The notes: generated by a model from the letters alone, not told the origin. 64,000 nt of DNA from Variovorax sp. OV700 (GCF_900099805.1 NZ_FNDR01000004.1:539501-603500), one strand, 5' to 3'; positions 7,809 to 17,461 are shown, counted from the first letter of the stretch. Numbers and translations: made by a program.

Positions 7809-9225
7809 GAAACTGATTCCCACAGCCCTGGCAGCGGCCATGCTGCTGGCCGGCTGCTCGCTGATTCCGACCTACGAGCGCCCCGCGGCGCCGGTGCCGA
7901 CCACCTTTCCGGGCGACCCGGCGCAGCCGGCCGGCCCGGCCGCGGCGGCCGTGCCGTGGGAAGACTTCTTTACCGACGCGCGTCTGAACGGGCTGATCCG
8001 CACCGCGCTGGAGAACAACCGCGACCTGCGGGTCTCGGTGCTCAACATCGAGCAGGCGCGTGCGCAGTTCCAGGTCCAGCGTTCGTCGCTGTTCCCGGCG
8101 GTCGGCCTCACGGGCAGCGGATCGCGCTCGAGCCCCAATCCCTATCAGGCCTTCGACAGCAGCGTGGGCAGCGTGTCGTCGCAGTACAGCGTCAACCTGG
8201 GCATCACGGCTTGGGAGATCGACTTCTTCGGCCGCGTCCGCGCGCTGAAGGACCAGGCGCTGGGGCAATACCTGGCCACCGAGGAATCGCGCAAGGCCGC
8301 CCAGGTGAGCCTGATTGCGGCCGTTGCCACCGGCTGGCTCACGCTGATTGCCGACGACGAACTGCTCGAGCTCACGCGCCAGACGCTGGGCACGCGCGAA
8401 GAATCGGTGCGCCTGACCAAGATGCGCTTCGACAACGGCGTTTCGTCCGAGCTCGACTTCCAGGCCGCCAATTCGCTCGCCGAAACCGCGCGCGCCTCTT
8501 ATGCGCAGCAGCAGCGCACGCGCATGCAGGACGAGAACGCGCTCGCCCTGCTGCTGGGCGCGCCGGTTCCGGCCAGCGCCACGGCGGGCGGGGTCAAGGG
8601 CCTGGACAGCGTGCAGCCGATGCCCGACGTGCCGGCCGGCCTGCCCTCCGACCTGCTGGCCGAGCGGCCCGACATCCGCGCGGCCGAGCAGCAGCTGATT
8701 GCGGCCAACGCCAACATCGGCGCGGCGCGCGCCAACTTCTTCCCGCGCGTCTCGCTGACCACGACGCTGGGCACCGCGAGCAGCGAGTTCTCGGGCTTGT
8801 TTGACAGCGGCTCCAAGGCCTGGTCGTTCGCGCCTTCGGTCACGCTGCCGATCTTCGACGCGGGCCGCAACCGGGCGACGCTCGACTCGGCCAAGGCCGG
8901 GCGCGAGATTGCCGTGGCGCAGTACGAGAAGTCGATCCAGACCGCATTCCGCGAAGTGGCCGATGCCCTGGCCGGCCGCGCCACGCTGGGCGAGCAGGTG
9001 CGTGCGCAGCGCGCGCAGGCCGACGCCGAGTCGGTGCGCTTCCGGCTCTCCGACATGCGCTACCGCAACGGCATCGCGAGCGCGCTCGACCTGCTCGATG
9101 CGCAGCGCTCGCTCTACACGGCCCAGCAATCGGCCGTCACCACGCGGCTCTTGCAGCTGCAAAACCAGGTCACGCTCTACAAGACGCTGGGCGGCGGCTG
9201 GGCCACCAAAGACGGCAAGGGCTGA
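7801..9225 (+). CDS. Outer-membrane efflux channel lipoprotein (OprM/TolC type)
   Basis: A 474-residue outer-membrane factor of the NodT/OprM family. The ATG lies inside the last codons of the pump gene (8-bp overlap) and is preceded by GGAGG, so the two are translationally coupled. The signal peptide ends in a lipobox (LLAGCS), as in OprM. Two OEP repeats give the trimeric barrel and periplasmic tunnel; LPSDLLAERPDIRAAEQQLI and the IGAARANFFPRVSLT segment are typical. It completes the tripartite efflux system. A GC-rich hairpin around 9251-9280 follows the gene but lacks a T run, so it is a weak terminator at best. Confidence 0.94.
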   Translation: MTKKLIPTALAAAMLLAGCSLIPTYERPAAPVPTTFPGDPAQPAGPAAAAVPWEDFFTDARLNGLIRTALENNRDLRVSVLNIEQARAQFQVQRSSLFPAVGLTGSGSRSSPNPYQAFDSSVGSVSSQYSVNLGITAWEIDFFGRVRALKDQALGQYLATEESRKAAQVSLIAAVATGWLTLIADDELLELTRQTLGTREESVRLTKMRFDNGVSSELDFQAANSLAETARASYAQQQRTRMQDENALALLLGAPVPASATAGGVKGLDSVQPMPDVPAGLPSDLLAERPDIRAAEQQLIAANANIGAARANFFPRVSLTTTLGTASSEFSGLFDSGSKAWSFAPSVTLPIFDAGRNRATLDSAKAGREIAVAQYEKSIQTAFREVADALAGRATLGEQVRAQRAQADAESVRFRLSDMRYRNGIASALDLLDAQRSLYTAQQSAVTTRLLQLQNQVTLYKTLGGGWATKDGKG

Positions 9226-9340
9226 GGCTTTCGCGCGACGGCTCCGGGTAGGCCTTCCGTCCTTTGGGCGGGGGGCCTCTCTATAATCGCCGGTTGATTC
9301 GAAAAAGCCCCCCGACGAGCCCCCGTTATTGAGGACGCCA

Positions 9341-9964
9341 ATGAGCGCAGACCCGCATTACCAGGCCAAAGAAGAAGCCCACTCCGGCCCGATCAAGAAC
9401 CCGAGGCAACTGCTGCTCGCGGTATTTTTCTCCTTCGTTGTACCCATCCTGATCATCGTGGGCCTCGTGGCCTATGTGGTTTCGGACACCAAGCCCGCGG
9501 GCACCGCCGAGGGCGACAACATGGCGCTCTACGGCGTCTCCAAGGATGCGCGCGACCGCGAAGTGGCCGAGCGGCTCAAGAAAGTCGGCGCCATCGAGAT
9601 CCGCGATGCCAACCGTCCGCTCGCAGCCGGTGAGGCCGTTTTCAAGGCGCAATGCGTGGCCTGCCACGGCGCGCCCGGCATTCCCGGCGCGCCCCACCTG
9701 AACGACGCCGCGGCCTGGGGCCCGCGCATCGGCCAGGGCTACGAGACGCTGCTCGACCATGCGCTGCATGGCAAGGGCGCCATGCCGGCCCAGGGCGGCG
9801 GCGACTTCGAAGACCTCGAAATCGGCCGTGCCGTGGTCTACATGGCCAACGCCGGCGGCGCCAAGTTCCCGATTCCCGATCGTCCCGCAGCAGCGGGGGC
9901 AGCGGCAGCCCCGGCTGAAGGCGCCGCCTCGGCAGCCGCACCGGCTGCCAGCGCAAGCAAGTAA
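9341..9964 (+). CDS. Membrane-anchored c-type cytochrome (class I)
   Basis: A 207-residue protein with one transmembrane helix near residues 24-46 and a single haem site CVACH at 105-109 in a cytochrome-c5-like domain (LAAGEAVFKAQCVACHG). The haem domain would face the periplasm. The C-terminus is an Ala/Pro-rich tail. The ATG follows GAGGA; a TATAAT hexamer at 9282-9287 may be its -10 box. Related betaproteobacterial proteins are called cytochrome c5; its electron partner is not shown by the neighbours. A strong terminator follows, so it is probably a single-gene unit. Confidence 0.88.
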   Translation: MSADPHYQAKEEAHSGPIKNPRQLLLAVFFSFVVPILIIVGLVAYVVSDTKPAGTAEGDNMALYGVSKDARDREVAERLKKVGAIEIRDANRPLAAGEAVFKAQCVACHGAPGIPGAPHLNDAAAWGPRIGQGYETLLDHALHGKGAMPAQGGGDFEDLEIGRAVVYMANAGGAKFPIPDRPAAAGAAAAPAEGAASAAAPAASASK

Positions 9965-9982
9965 GCACTTCGCTACCAAAGA

Positions 9983-10009
9983 GAAAGCCGGCTTCGAGCC
10001 GGCTTTTTC
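9983..10009. terminator. Bidirectional intrinsic terminator
   Basis: AAAGCCGGC-TTCGA-GCCGGCTTTTT forms a 9-bp hairpin with a T run on the plus strand and a TTTC run on the minus strand. It sits between two convergent genes, the cytochrome and the 10033-10581 gene. Confidence 0.85.
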
Positions 10010-10032
10010 ATGGGCGCCGCAAAGCGCGGCTG

Positions 10033-10581
10033 CTACTTTGCCAGCGCGGCGAGCCGGCGCGCCGCCGGGCTCAGCACATGGCCGAAACGCTGCGGTAAGT
10101 CGCCCGCGAGCACTGCCTCGGGAGTCCACAGGCCCTGCTCCACGGCTTCGGCCGCAAGGCCCACGTCCTGCGTATGGACCAGCCCGAACCCAAGCGGCGT
10201 GGCAAGGTAGAGGCGGCCCTGCTCGTCGAGCAGGCAGGCCGTGATGCTGTCGGCCGGCTGCCCCGTATGGGCCGTGACGGCAAAGCCCTTGTCGTCGGCA
10301 ATGCGCCAGACGAAAGGCGCGGCCGCGAGCTCGACGTAGACGCGCTGCGGCCCGTTCTGGAAGAACCATTGGCCCTCCCCGTCATGGTCGTAGTTGCGCT
10401 GGATGAAGTCGATCAGCTTCTCGTGCCGCAGCATCGAGCCCTTCTCTGTCGGGAATGGACCCAGGGCCTGCGTGCGGTCGTCGCGCATGTACCAGTTGCC
10501 GCGCGCGTCCAGGCCTAGCCAGCCGTAGCAGTGCGGCACGTTGGGCCACTTGGCAAGCGCCTGTTTAACGATGTCGTCCAT
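10033..10581 (-). CDS. Conserved protein of unknown function
   Basis: A 182-residue soluble protein beginning MDDIVKQALAKWPNVPHCYG. I recall close relatives of this opening in many Burkholderiales, without a known function; I do not trust my memory for the domain number. It contains W/Y/D-rich segments (GNWYMRDDRTQALGPFPTEKG, read from 33 on) and no signal peptide or membrane helix. Start set at the internal ATG of a longer frame because the upstream part is the overlapping hydrolase gene. It overlaps the end of the YheT-type hydrolase gene by 17 bp, so it is likely the last gene of that small operon. Confidence 0.75.
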   Translation of the reverse strand: MDDIVKQALAKWPNVPHCYGWLGLDARGNWYMRDDRTQALGPFPTEKGSMLRHEKLIDFIQRNYDHDGEGQWFFQNGPQRVYVELAAAPFVWRIADDKGFAVTAHTGQPADSITACLLDEQGRLYLATPLGFGLVHTQDVGLAAEAVEQGLWTPEAVLAGDLPQRFGHVLSPAARRLAALAK

Positions 10582-11641
10582 GAAAGCTATTGTGCTCGCC
10601 CGCGCCCGGAATGGGGGCTGCAAACTGGCTGAGCCAGCCGCCCACTCGCTCCGGCATGCCGCGCACGTGCCCTGGCGGCACCCCGAGTGGAAAACCCACG
10701 TGGCCGCCGTGCGCGGGTTGCCACAGCGTGACGTACGGGCCGACCTCGCCGGGGCCGGGCAGGCTGCTGGCCGGAATGAACGGATCGTTGAGCGCATTCA
10801 CCACCAGCGTGGGCACGCGGATCGCGCCCAGGTGCGGCTTGGATGAACCCCGCGCCCAGTAGTCGTCGGTGTTGAGAAAGCCGTGCAGCGGCGCGGTGAA
10901 CACGTCGTCGAAGGCATAGAGATCCCGTGCCGCGAGCAGCCGCTCGCGGTCGAACAGCCCGGGAAACTGCGCCAGCTTGGCCAGCGCCTTGGGTTTCATG
11001 GTCGAGAGGAACATGCGCGTGTAGACCAGCCGGTTGAAGCCGCGGCCGATGGCCTGGCCGCCGGCAGTCAGATCGACCGGCGCAGACACCGAAGCCACTG
11101 CATCGACCGAGGCACGGGCCGTCTCGCCGGCCTCGCAGGCCCAGCGCAGCAGCGCGTTGCCGCCGAGCGAGACGCCGGCCGCCAGCACCGGGCCGCCGCC
11201 GCGCAGCGCATGCTGGCCGTGCATGCGTCGCAGGATCCAGCCGATCTCTTCGTAGTCGCCCGAGTGATAGGCGCGCGGCGCCAGGTTCATCTCGCCGCTG
11301 CAGCCCCTGAAATGCGGCACCGCAAAGGCCATTCCGCGCGCGGCCGCAAAGGCCGCGAACGCCTCCGCGTAGTGGCTGCGGGAAGAGCCCTCCAGCCCGT
11401 GGAAGAGCACCAGCAGCGGCCGCGGGCCGGGCAAGGCCGCATCCACGAAATCGACGTCGATGAAGTCGCCGTCCGGGGCGGTCCAGCGCTCGCGGCGGTA
11501 CAGCGGCGGCGGCCCGTCGAAGCGGCGGGCATACAGCGCCGGCCAGATGGTCTGCAGGTTGCCGCCCGGCAGCCAGCGCGGCGCCATGTAGCCCATGGAC
11601 GAATTCATGGAGGGTGAAGGGGGCGGGTCGTCGGAAGGCAT
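10565..11641 (-). CDS. YheT-family alpha/beta hydrolase
   Basis: A 358-residue alpha/beta hydrolase of the YheT/ABHD family. Visible marks are the N-terminal PRWLPGGNLQTIWPAL segment, the oxyanion-side HGLEGSSRSHYA, the nucleophile elbow GVSLGGNALLRW with the catalytic serine, the aspartate in VNALNDPFIP and the histidine in PAHGGHVGF. The physiological substrate of this family is unknown; esterase activity is expected. The chosen ATG lies three bases after the stop of the NTF2-like gene, which suggests stop-start coupling; an ATG at 11608 (MNSSMGYMAP) is a good alternative. It overlaps the next gene by 17 bp. Confidence 0.87.
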   Translation of the reverse strand: MPSDDPPPSPSMNSSMGYMAPRWLPGGNLQTIWPALYARRFDGPPPLYRRERWTAPDGDFIDVDFVDAALPGPRPLLVLFHGLEGSSRSHYAEAFAAFAAARGMAFAVPHFRGCSGEMNLAPRAYHSGDYEEIGWILRRMHGQHALRGGGPVLAAGVSLGGNALLRWACEAGETARASVDAVASVSAPVDLTAGGQAIGRGFNRLVYTRMFLSTMKPKALAKLAQFPGLFDRERLLAARDLYAFDDVFTAPLHGFLNTDDYWARGSSKPHLGAIRVPTLVVNALNDPFIPASSLPGPGEVGPYVTLWQPAHGGHVGFPLGVPPGHVRGMPERVGGWLSQFAAPIPGAGEHNSFHGRHR

Positions 11642-11644
11642 CGA

Positions 11645-12097
11645 TCAGTGCAGGGTCTGGGGTGGATCGTTCGAGTCGGTGGGCTCTCGCGCGCTGCCGG
11701 GGCTCGCATGGTGGGCCACCAGGCGCCAGCCTTCCACAGTCTTGTGATAGACGTTGGTGGCCAGCACGAAGGCGTGCTTGGGGCCTTCGGCGGTGAGCAC
11801 CTCGATGCGTTCGAGCACGTTGTGCACGGCGCTCGCGAGCGATTCGATCTTGCGCACGCGCGCCGGTGTCGCATGGATGGCGCCGTTGCCGAACATCTGC
11901 TCGAAAGCCGCGCGGATGGCCGTGGCTCCCACCAGCCGCGGCCCGCCCGGATGGACGCAGAACACCTCGTCCTCGTCGGCCCAGCAGGCCATCAATGCGT
12001 CGATGTCGCCGCGCTGCAGCGCTTCATAGAAGGCGGCTTCGATGTCGTCGGCAGTGCCGCCGATGGCCGCGGCGGCGCGGAGTGGGGTCTTGGGCAT
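11645..12097 (-). CDS. NTF2-like/SnoaL-like protein
   Basis: A 150-residue protein with an NTF2-like cone fold, judged from DDIEAAFYEALQRGDIDALMACWADEDEVFCVHPGG and the later LVGATAIRAAFEQMF and AFVLATNVYHKTVEGWRLVAHH segments, read in parts. Such proteins are small-molecule binders, isomerases or steroid-like hydrolases; no specific role can be given. Start set at MPKTPL because the upstream extension is poor coding sequence. It is the first gene of the unit with the hydrolase and the unknown 182-residue protein, and is divergent from the rut operon, so the 217-bp gap holds promoters for both directions. Confidence 0.75.
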   Translation of the reverse strand: MPKTPLRAAAAIGGTADDIEAAFYEALQRGDIDALMACWADEDEVFCVHPGGPRLVGATAIRAAFEQMFGNGAIHATPARVRKIESLASAVHNVLERIEVLTAEGPKHAFVLATNVYHKTVEGWRLVAHHASPGSAREPTDSNDPPQTLH

Positions 12098-12195
12098 GGC
12101 GTGATTTTGCCGCGCGATCCGTGACTGCGAGCCCGCACCGCTTTGGCCCGGTGCGCACCGCGCGGCGGCAACCACGGCGGTTCATTTGCTCCGTT

Positions 12196-12212
12196 TTGGA
12201 CCAAATGGTCAA
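12196..12212 (+). promoter_or_regulatory. RutR-type operator upstream of rutA
   Basis: TTGGACCAAATGGTCAA contains the perfect palindrome GACCA-AA-TGGTC. From memory the E. coli RutR box is TTGACCA-NN-TGGTCAA; 13 of its 14 defined positions match here. It lies about 50 bp upstream of the sigma-54 promoter of rutA. A near-identical copy stands upstream of the oxygenase operon (17590-17606). Confidence 0.75.
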
Positions 12213-12264
12213 ACAAAAACATCTGCAAACAGTCAAGTTGTTGATTTCAAACAACTTTCTTCTT

Positions 12265-12280
12265 TGGCACGGGCTATGCA
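12265..12280 (+). promoter_or_regulatory. Sigma-54 promoter of the rut operon
   Basis: TGGCACGGGCTATGCA matches the -24/-12 consensus TGGCACG-N4-TTGCW at all positions but one (A for the first T), with the invariant GG and GC correctly spaced. Transcription would begin near 12291, about 24 bases before the rutA ATG. The rut operon of E. coli is NtrC/sigma-54 controlled, so this agrees with established knowledge. An inverted-repeat group at 12135-12160 could hold the activator site but does not have standard NtrC spacing. Confidence 0.75.
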
Positions 12281-12314
12281 TAGGGTTCCAGCACCTCGAT
12301 ACAGGAGCTTTTGC

Positions 12315-13427
12315 ATGAATGTCGGCATCTTCATTCCCATCGGCAACAACGGCTGGCTGCTCTCCGAAAACGCACCGCAGTACAAGCCGAGTTTCGAACT
12401 CAACAAGGAGATCACGCTGACGGCCGAGCGCTACGGCGTGGACTTCGTGCTCTCGATGATCAAGCTGCGCGGCTTTGGCGGCAAGACGGAGTTCTGGGAC
12501 CACAACCTCGAGTCGTTCACGCTCATGGCGGGGCTCGCGGCCGTGACCAGCAAGATCAAGCTCTTTGCCACCGCCGCCTCGCTGGTGATGCCGCCGGCCA
12601 TCGTCGCGCGCATGGCGTCGACCATCGATTCGATTTCCAACGGCCGCTTCGGCCTGAACCTCGTCACCGGCTGGCAGCGGCCCGAGTATTCGCAGATGGG
12701 CATGTGGCCCGGCGACCAGTTCTTCGGCACGCGCTACCAATACCTCTCCGAATACATCCAGGTGCTGCGCGACCTGTGGGGTACCGGCCAGTCGGACTTC
12801 AAGGGCGCGCACTTCCAGATGGACGACTGCCGCCTGAGCCCGCAACCGAAGGCCGACATGAAGGTGATCTGCGCGGGCCAGAGCGATGCGGGCATGGACT
12901 TCTCGGCAAAGTACGCCGACTACAACTTCTGCTTCGGCAAAGGCGTGAACACGCCAAAGGCCTTTGCGCCCGCGGCCGAGAAGCTGATCGAAGCCACGCG
13001 CAAGACCGGCCGCCACGTCACCACCTATGTGCTGGTGATGGTGATTGCCGACGAAACCGACGATGCCGCGCGCGCCAAGTGGGAGCACTACAAGGCCGGC
13101 GCCGACCACGAGGCCATTGCGTGGCTGGGCCAGCAGGGCGCGGCCGACACGAAGTCGGGCGCCGACACCAACGTGCGCCAGATGACCGACCCGACCTCGG
13201 CCGTCAACATCAACATGGGCACGCTGGTCGGCTCCTATGCCACCGTGGCGGGCCTGCTCGACGAGATGGCCGAGGTGCCGGGCACCGAAGGCGTGCTGCT
13301 CACTTTCGACGACTTTGTGCAGGGCGTGCAAGCCTTTGGCGAGCGCATCCAGCCGCTGATGAAGAGCCGCGCGCACGTGCAGAGCCCCGTGGCTTCGCAG
13401 GTCGAATCCGAGCGCCTCGCGGCCTGA
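12315..13427 (+). CDS. rutA: Pyrimidine monooxygenase RutA
   Basis: A 370-residue FMN-dependent, luciferase-like monooxygenase that opens the uracil ring between N3 and C4 to give ureidoacrylate peracid. It has the bacterial luciferase TIM-barrel pattern: [15 protein letters not shown] at the start, the [13 protein letters not shown] phosphate-side motif near residues 110-122, and [11 protein letters not shown]. Length equals the family's. It needs reduced flavin from RutF, encoded five genes downstream. The ATG follows ACAGGAG. It is the first gene of rutABCDEF and sits behind a RutR-type operator and a sigma-54 promoter, implying induction by uracil and by nitrogen limitation. Confidence 0.95.
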   Translation: MNVGIFIPIGNNGWLLSENAPQYKPSFELNKEITLTAERYGVDFVLSMIKLRGFGGKTEFWDHNLESFTLMAGLAAVTSKIKLFATAASLVMPPAIVARMASTIDSISNGRFGLNLVTGWQRPEYSQMGMWPGDQFFGTRYQYLSEYIQVLRDLWGTGQSDFKGAHFQMDDCRLSPQPKADMKVICAGQSDAGMDFSAKYADYNFCFGKGVNTPKAFAPAAEKLIEATRKTGRHVTTYVLVMVIADETDDAARAKWEHYKAGADHEAIAWLGQQGAADTKSGADTNVRQMTDPTSAVNINMGTLVGSYATVAGLLDEMAEVPGTEGVLLTFDDFVQGVQAFGERIQPLMKSRAHVQSPVASQVESERLAA

Positions 13428-13441
13428 AGGGAACGAAGCGC

Positions 13442-14233
<792 letters not shown>

Positions 14234-14255
14234 TTTTTTCAAAGGAGCCCATCCC

Positions 14256-14648
14256 ATGCCCAAGCAAGCCATCATCCCGGCCGGAACCACCACGCCGATC
14301 GCTCCGTTCGTGCCCGGCACCATGGCCGACGGCATCGTCTACGTGTCGGGCACGCTGCCCTTCGACAAGGACAACAACGTGGTCCACGTGGGCGACGCCT
14401 CCGCGCAGACGCGCCACGTGCTCGAGACGATCCAGAACGTGATCAGGACGGCCGGCGGCACCATGGACGACGTGACCTTCAACATGATCATGATCAAGGA
14501 CTGGGCCGACTACGCGAAGATCAACACGGTGTATGCCGAGTTCTTTCCGGGCACCAAGCCCGCGCGCTATTGCATCCAGTGCGGCCTGGTCAAACCCGAT
14601 GCGCTGGTCGAGATTGCCTCGATCGCCCACGTCGGCAACAAGGCCTGA
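14256..14648 (+). CDS. rutC: Aminoacrylate deaminase-type protein RutC (RidA family)
   Basis: A 130-residue YjgF/YER057c/RidA-family protein. In the Rut pathway it speeds the release of 3-aminoacrylate intermediates. Family marks are [20 protein letters not shown] near residues 15-35, [19 protein letters not shown] in the middle and [20 protein letters not shown] near the end, each read in part; the conserved ligand-binding arginine is in KPAR. A clear AAAGGAG precedes the ATG. It is directly followed by rutD. Confidence 0.93.
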   Translation: MPKQAIIPAGTTTPIAPFVPGTMADGIVYVSGTLPFDKDNNVVHVGDASAQTRHVLETIQNVIRTAGGTMDDVTFNMIMIKDWADYAKINTVYAEFFPGTKPARYCIQCGLVKPDALVEIASIAHVGNKA

Positions 14649-14650
14649 AC

Positions 14651-15451
14651 ATGCCGCTGCACTACGAAGTGCACGGGCCGACCGATGGCGAGGCGGTGCT
14701 GCTGTCGTCGGGGCTCGGCGGTTCGTCCGCCTTCTGGCAACCGCAGATTGGCGCGCTGGTGGAAGCGGGCCATCGCGTGATTGCGTACGACCAGCGCGGA
14801 ACGGGCCGCAGCCCCGCCGCGCTGGACGCGGGCTACGCCATTGCCGACATGGCGCGCGACGTGGTGCGGATCCTCGACGCCACGTCGACGCCGCGCTGCC
14901 ACCTGGTGGGCCATGCGCTGGGCGGGCTCGTCGGCCTGCAGCTTGCACTCGACGAATCCTCGCGCGTGGCCAGCCTGGTGCTGGTCAATGCGTGGTCCAA
15001 GCCCAATCCGCATTCGGCGCGATGCTTCGATGCGCGGCTTGCGCTGCTCGATGCCTGCGGCCCGCGTGCCTACGTCGAAGCGCAGCCGATCTTCTTGTAC
15101 CCCGCGGCCTGGTGCGCTGAACACGCGCAGCGCGTGGCAGATGAGGTCGACCATGCCTTTGCGCATTTCCCGGGCGAAGCCAACATGCGCGCGCGCATTG
15201 CCGCATTGCGCGCCTTCGACATCGATGCGCGCCTTGGCGACATCACCGCGCCCACGCTGGTGGCCGCCGCCATGGACGACGCGCTGGTGCCGTGGACCTG
15301 CTCCCAGCACCTGGCCGATGGCCTGCACGACGTGACGCTCCACTTCATGCCGCACGGCGGTCATGCGCACAGCGTGACCGAGGCCGACGCCTTCAACCGC
15401 AGCCTGCTCGACTTTCTTTCCCGGGTCAGCGCACCCGGCGTACTCGCATGA
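14651..15451 (+). CDS. rutD: Aminoacrylate hydrolase RutD
   Basis: A 266-residue alpha/beta hydrolase that promotes hydrolysis of aminoacrylate to malonic semialdehyde and the second ammonium. Marks are [15 protein letters not shown] (oxyanion region), [10 protein letters not shown], the elbow LVGHALGG (where the usual nucleophile serine is alanine), [12 protein letters not shown] and [12 protein letters not shown]. The alanine in the elbow is an oddity: RutD homologues commonly carry GHALGG, so this is probably a family trait, not a defect. The ATG is two bases after the rutC stop, and its own stop overlaps the rutE start. Confidence 0.92.
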   Translation: MPLHYEVHGPTDGEAVLLSSGLGGSSAFWQPQIGALVEAGHRVIAYDQRGTGRSPAALDAGYAIADMARDVVRILDATSTPRCHLVGHALGGLVGLQLALDESSRVASLVLVNAWSKPNPHSARCFDARLALLDACGPRAYVEAQPIFLYPAAWCAEHAQRVADEVDHAFAHFPGEANMRARIAALRAFDIDARLGDITAPTLVAAAMDDALVPWTCSQHLADGLHDVTLHFMPHGGHAHSVTEADAFNRSLLDFLSRVSAPGVLA

Positions 15452-16044
15452 CCAACGCAACCGCTCTCGACGACGCCGCACTGGCGCTTCTTTTTACCGA
15501 AGCGCGCAGCCACAACGGCTGGACCGCCGAACCCGTCACCGACGCGCAGATCCGGCAGATCTACGCGCTCGCATGCATGGGCCCGACATCGGCCAACTGC
15601 TCGCCCGCGCGCTTCGTGTTCGTTCGCACGCCCGAAGGCAAGCAGCTTCTCGCGCCTGCGCTTTCCAAGGGCAACCTCGACAAGACGATGACGGCGCCCG
15701 TCACCGTGATTGCCGCGTGGGACCGCAAGTTCTACGACAAGCTTCCCACGCTGTTTCCGCATGCCGATGCCCGCAGCTGGTTCACCGGCAGCCCCGAGGC
15801 CGCGCACGAAACCGCCTTTCGCAATGCCAGCTTGCAGGCAGGCTACCTGCTGCTCGCCGCGCGCGCCGTGGGGCTCGATGCGGGGCCGATGTCAGGCTTC
15901 GACAAGTCCAAGGTCGATGCCGCATTCTTCGAGGGGACCGACTGGACCACCAACTTCCTGATCAACCTCGGGCACGGCGATGCGGCCAAGGTGTTCGGCC
16001 GCCTGCCGCGGCTGGCCTTCGACGAAGCCTGCCTGCTCGCCTGA
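15448..16044 (+). CDS. rutE: Malonic semialdehyde reductase RutE
   Basis: A 198-residue nitroreductase-fold FMN enzyme that reduces malonic semialdehyde to 3-hydroxypropionate, the detoxifying last step. Typical segments are [41 protein letters not shown] and the ALGVEVGPMSGFD-like run, here [20 protein letters not shown]. The ATG overlaps the rutD TGA (ATGA), which shows translational coupling. The length is standard for RutE/YcdJ. Confidence 0.93.
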   Translation: MTNATALDDAALALLFTEARSHNGWTAEPVTDAQIRQIYALACMGPTSANCSPARFVFVRTPEGKQLLAPALSKGNLDKTMTAPVTVIAAWDRKFYDKLPTLFPHADARSWFTGSPEAAHETAFRNASLQAGYLLLAARAVGLDAGPMSGFDKSKVDAAFFEGTDWTTNFLINLGHGDAAKVFGRLPRLAFDEACLLA

Positions 16045-16065
16045 CGCCCACGGGAGTTTCTACTA

Positions 16066-16608
16066 ATGCTGCTGAATGCAATGGCTTCCAACACCGTCGC
16101 GCCGGCCGGCGCGCCGCACGCGCTGCCCAAGGCCGATTACCGCAATGCGATGGCGCGGCTGGGTGCCGCCGTCAACATCATCACCACCGACGGTCCGGCC
16201 GGCCGCGCCGGCTTCACTGCTTCGGCAGTGTGCAGCGTGACCGACGAACCGCCGATGCTGCTGGTGTGCCTGAACCGTTCGGCCTCGGTGTACCCCGCGT
16301 TCACGGCCAACGGCGTGCTCTGCGTGAACGTGCTGGCTGCGGGGCACCAGGCGCTCTCTGGCCTGTTCGGCGGCAAGACGCCGATGGACGAGCGCTTTGC
16401 AGCCGCACGGTGGAGTCGCAAGGCCACCGGCTCGCCGGTGCTAGACGACGCCGCAGCCTCGTTCGACTGCCGCGTGGTGCACGCCACCAGCGCGGGCACG
16501 CACGACGTGCTGTTCTGCGAAGCGCTGGCGATTGCCATCGGCGGGGCGGCGCAGAGCCTCATCTACTTCGATCGCCGCTATCACGAGATCGCAGCGCCGC
16601 CGCACTGA
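16066..16608 (+). CDS. rutF: NADH:FMN reductase RutF
   Basis: A 180-residue flavin reductase of the split-barrel family that supplies reduced FMN to RutA. Recognisable parts are [39 protein letters not shown] and [19 protein letters not shown], with the C-terminal [12 protein letters not shown]. The ATG at 16066 follows GGGAG at good spacing; MASNT at 16081 is an alternative. It ends the rut operon: no rutG (uracil permease) follows. Instead there is a REP-like element and then rutR on the other strand. Confidence 0.92.
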   Translation: MLLNAMASNTVAPAGAPHALPKADYRNAMARLGAAVNIITTDGPAGRAGFTASAVCSVTDEPPMLLVCLNRSASVYPAFTANGVLCVNVLAAGHQALSGLFGGKTPMDERFAAARWSRKATGSPVLDDAAASFDCRVVHATSAGTHDVLFCEALAIAIGGAAQSLIYFDRRYHEIAAPPH

Positions 16609-16639
16609 GCGGTCTTGTCTACCCTCTCCTTCGTCTTCT

Positions 16640-16750
16640 CCCCTCTCCCTCTGGGAGAGGGTTAGGGTGAGGGCAGCGGCCCTCGCAATCGCACCGCATC
16701 TTCCAACGCCGTCGGCCCTCACCCCCGCCCTCTCCCGGAGGGAGAGGGAG
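16640..16750. repeat. REP-like inverted repeat pair
   Basis: CCCTCTCCCTCTGGGAGAGGG-TTAGGGTGAGGG is followed 50 bp later by its inverted relative CCCTCACCCCCGCCCTCTCC...GGAGAGGG. Each arm is itself a hairpin, so the whole is a head-to-head pair as in BIME elements. It lies between the convergent ends of rutF and rutR and may also terminate transcription. Confidence 0.7.
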
Positions 16751-16756
16751 TAATTC

Positions 16757-17461
16757 CTAACGCGGCGCAATCCCTTGCAGCACGATCCGCTGCACGTTCT
16801 CCACCGTCTGCTCGAAGAACGCCGCATCTTCCAGCGTGTGCCCCGTCAGCGCCTGCACCTGCACGCCGAAATCCGCATAGTGCTGCGTGATGGCCCACAG
16901 CGCGAAGATCAGGTGATGCGGATCGACCGGCGCGAGCTTGCCGGCCTCGATCCATGAGCGAATGACCTCCGACTTGCGCTCCACCAGCGTGCGCAGTTCG
17001 CGGTCGAGCTCGTCGCGCAGGAGCGGCGCGCCCTGGATCATTTCCAGGCAGAACAATCGCGATGCATCCGGCCGGTCGCGCGAGATCACGAGCTTGCGGC
17101 GGATGTAGCCGCCAATGGCTTCGCCAGGGTCTTGCTCGGCACTGAATCCGCGCAGCGGCTCGAGCCACAGTTCGAGCAAGTCGCGCAGCACGCTGACGTA
17201 CAGCTCCTCCTTGTTCGCGAAGTAGTAGAGCAGGTTGCTCTTGGACACGTCGGCGCGCGCCGCCACCTGGTCGATCGACGTTCCGTGCAGTCCGAAGCGC
17301 GAGAACAAGCCCAGCGCCGCGCCGAGGATGGCGCTGCGCTTGTCCTCGATCTGGCGCAGCCTGCGGCTCACCGCCGATGCGCTGCGCACCGCCGGTTTCG
17401 CGCGCTTGCGCGCCGGGCTTTTTGTGCTGCTGGCTGCGGCCAGCGCCTTGGTCTTCGGCAT
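16757..17461 (-). CDS. rutR: TetR-family regulator, probable RutR
   Basis: A 234-residue TetR-family protein. After a basic, Ala/Ser-rich N-terminal tail (about 30 residues), the DNA-binding domain reads LGLFSRFGLHGTSIDQVAAR...KSNLLYYFANKEELY, very like E. coli RutR (LLYYFPSKEALY-type). The C-terminal LEPLRGF and HYADFGVQV segments also fit the RutR ligand domain, whose ligands are uracil and thymine. It stands between the rut operon and the oxygenase operon, and RutR-type operators occur upstream of both. The start was chosen at the ATG behind GAGGGAAG; the much longer frame upstream is not coding. It should repress both operons until uracil or thymine binds. Confidence 0.85.
   Translation of the reverse strand: MPKTKALAAASSTKSPARKRAKPAVRSASAVSRRLRQIEDKRSAILGAALGLFSRFGLHGTSIDQVAARADVSKSNLLYYFANKEELYVSVLRDLLELWLEPLRGFSAEQDPGEAIGGYIRRKLVISRDRPDASRLFCLEMIQGAPLLRDELDRELRTLVERKSEVIRSWIEAGKLAPVDPHHLIFALWAITQHYADFGVQVQALTGHTLEDAAFFEQTVENVQRIVLQGIAPR

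Noticed and set aside
4371..7841. Very long minus-strand open frame (1156 codons) opposite the RND pump
   Set aside because: It mirrors the plus-strand acrB codons, is full of His/Arg/Gly runs typical of GC-rich antisense frames, and has no recognisable domain.
9251..9280. Terminator after the OprM-like gene
   Set aside because: A GC-rich hairpin can be drawn with G-U pairs but there is no T run after it, so I did not list it as a terminator.
14651..15451. RutD as an inactive hydrolase because the elbow serine is alanine (GHALGG)
   Set aside because: RutD-type proteins often have this form, and the intact operon argues against decay.
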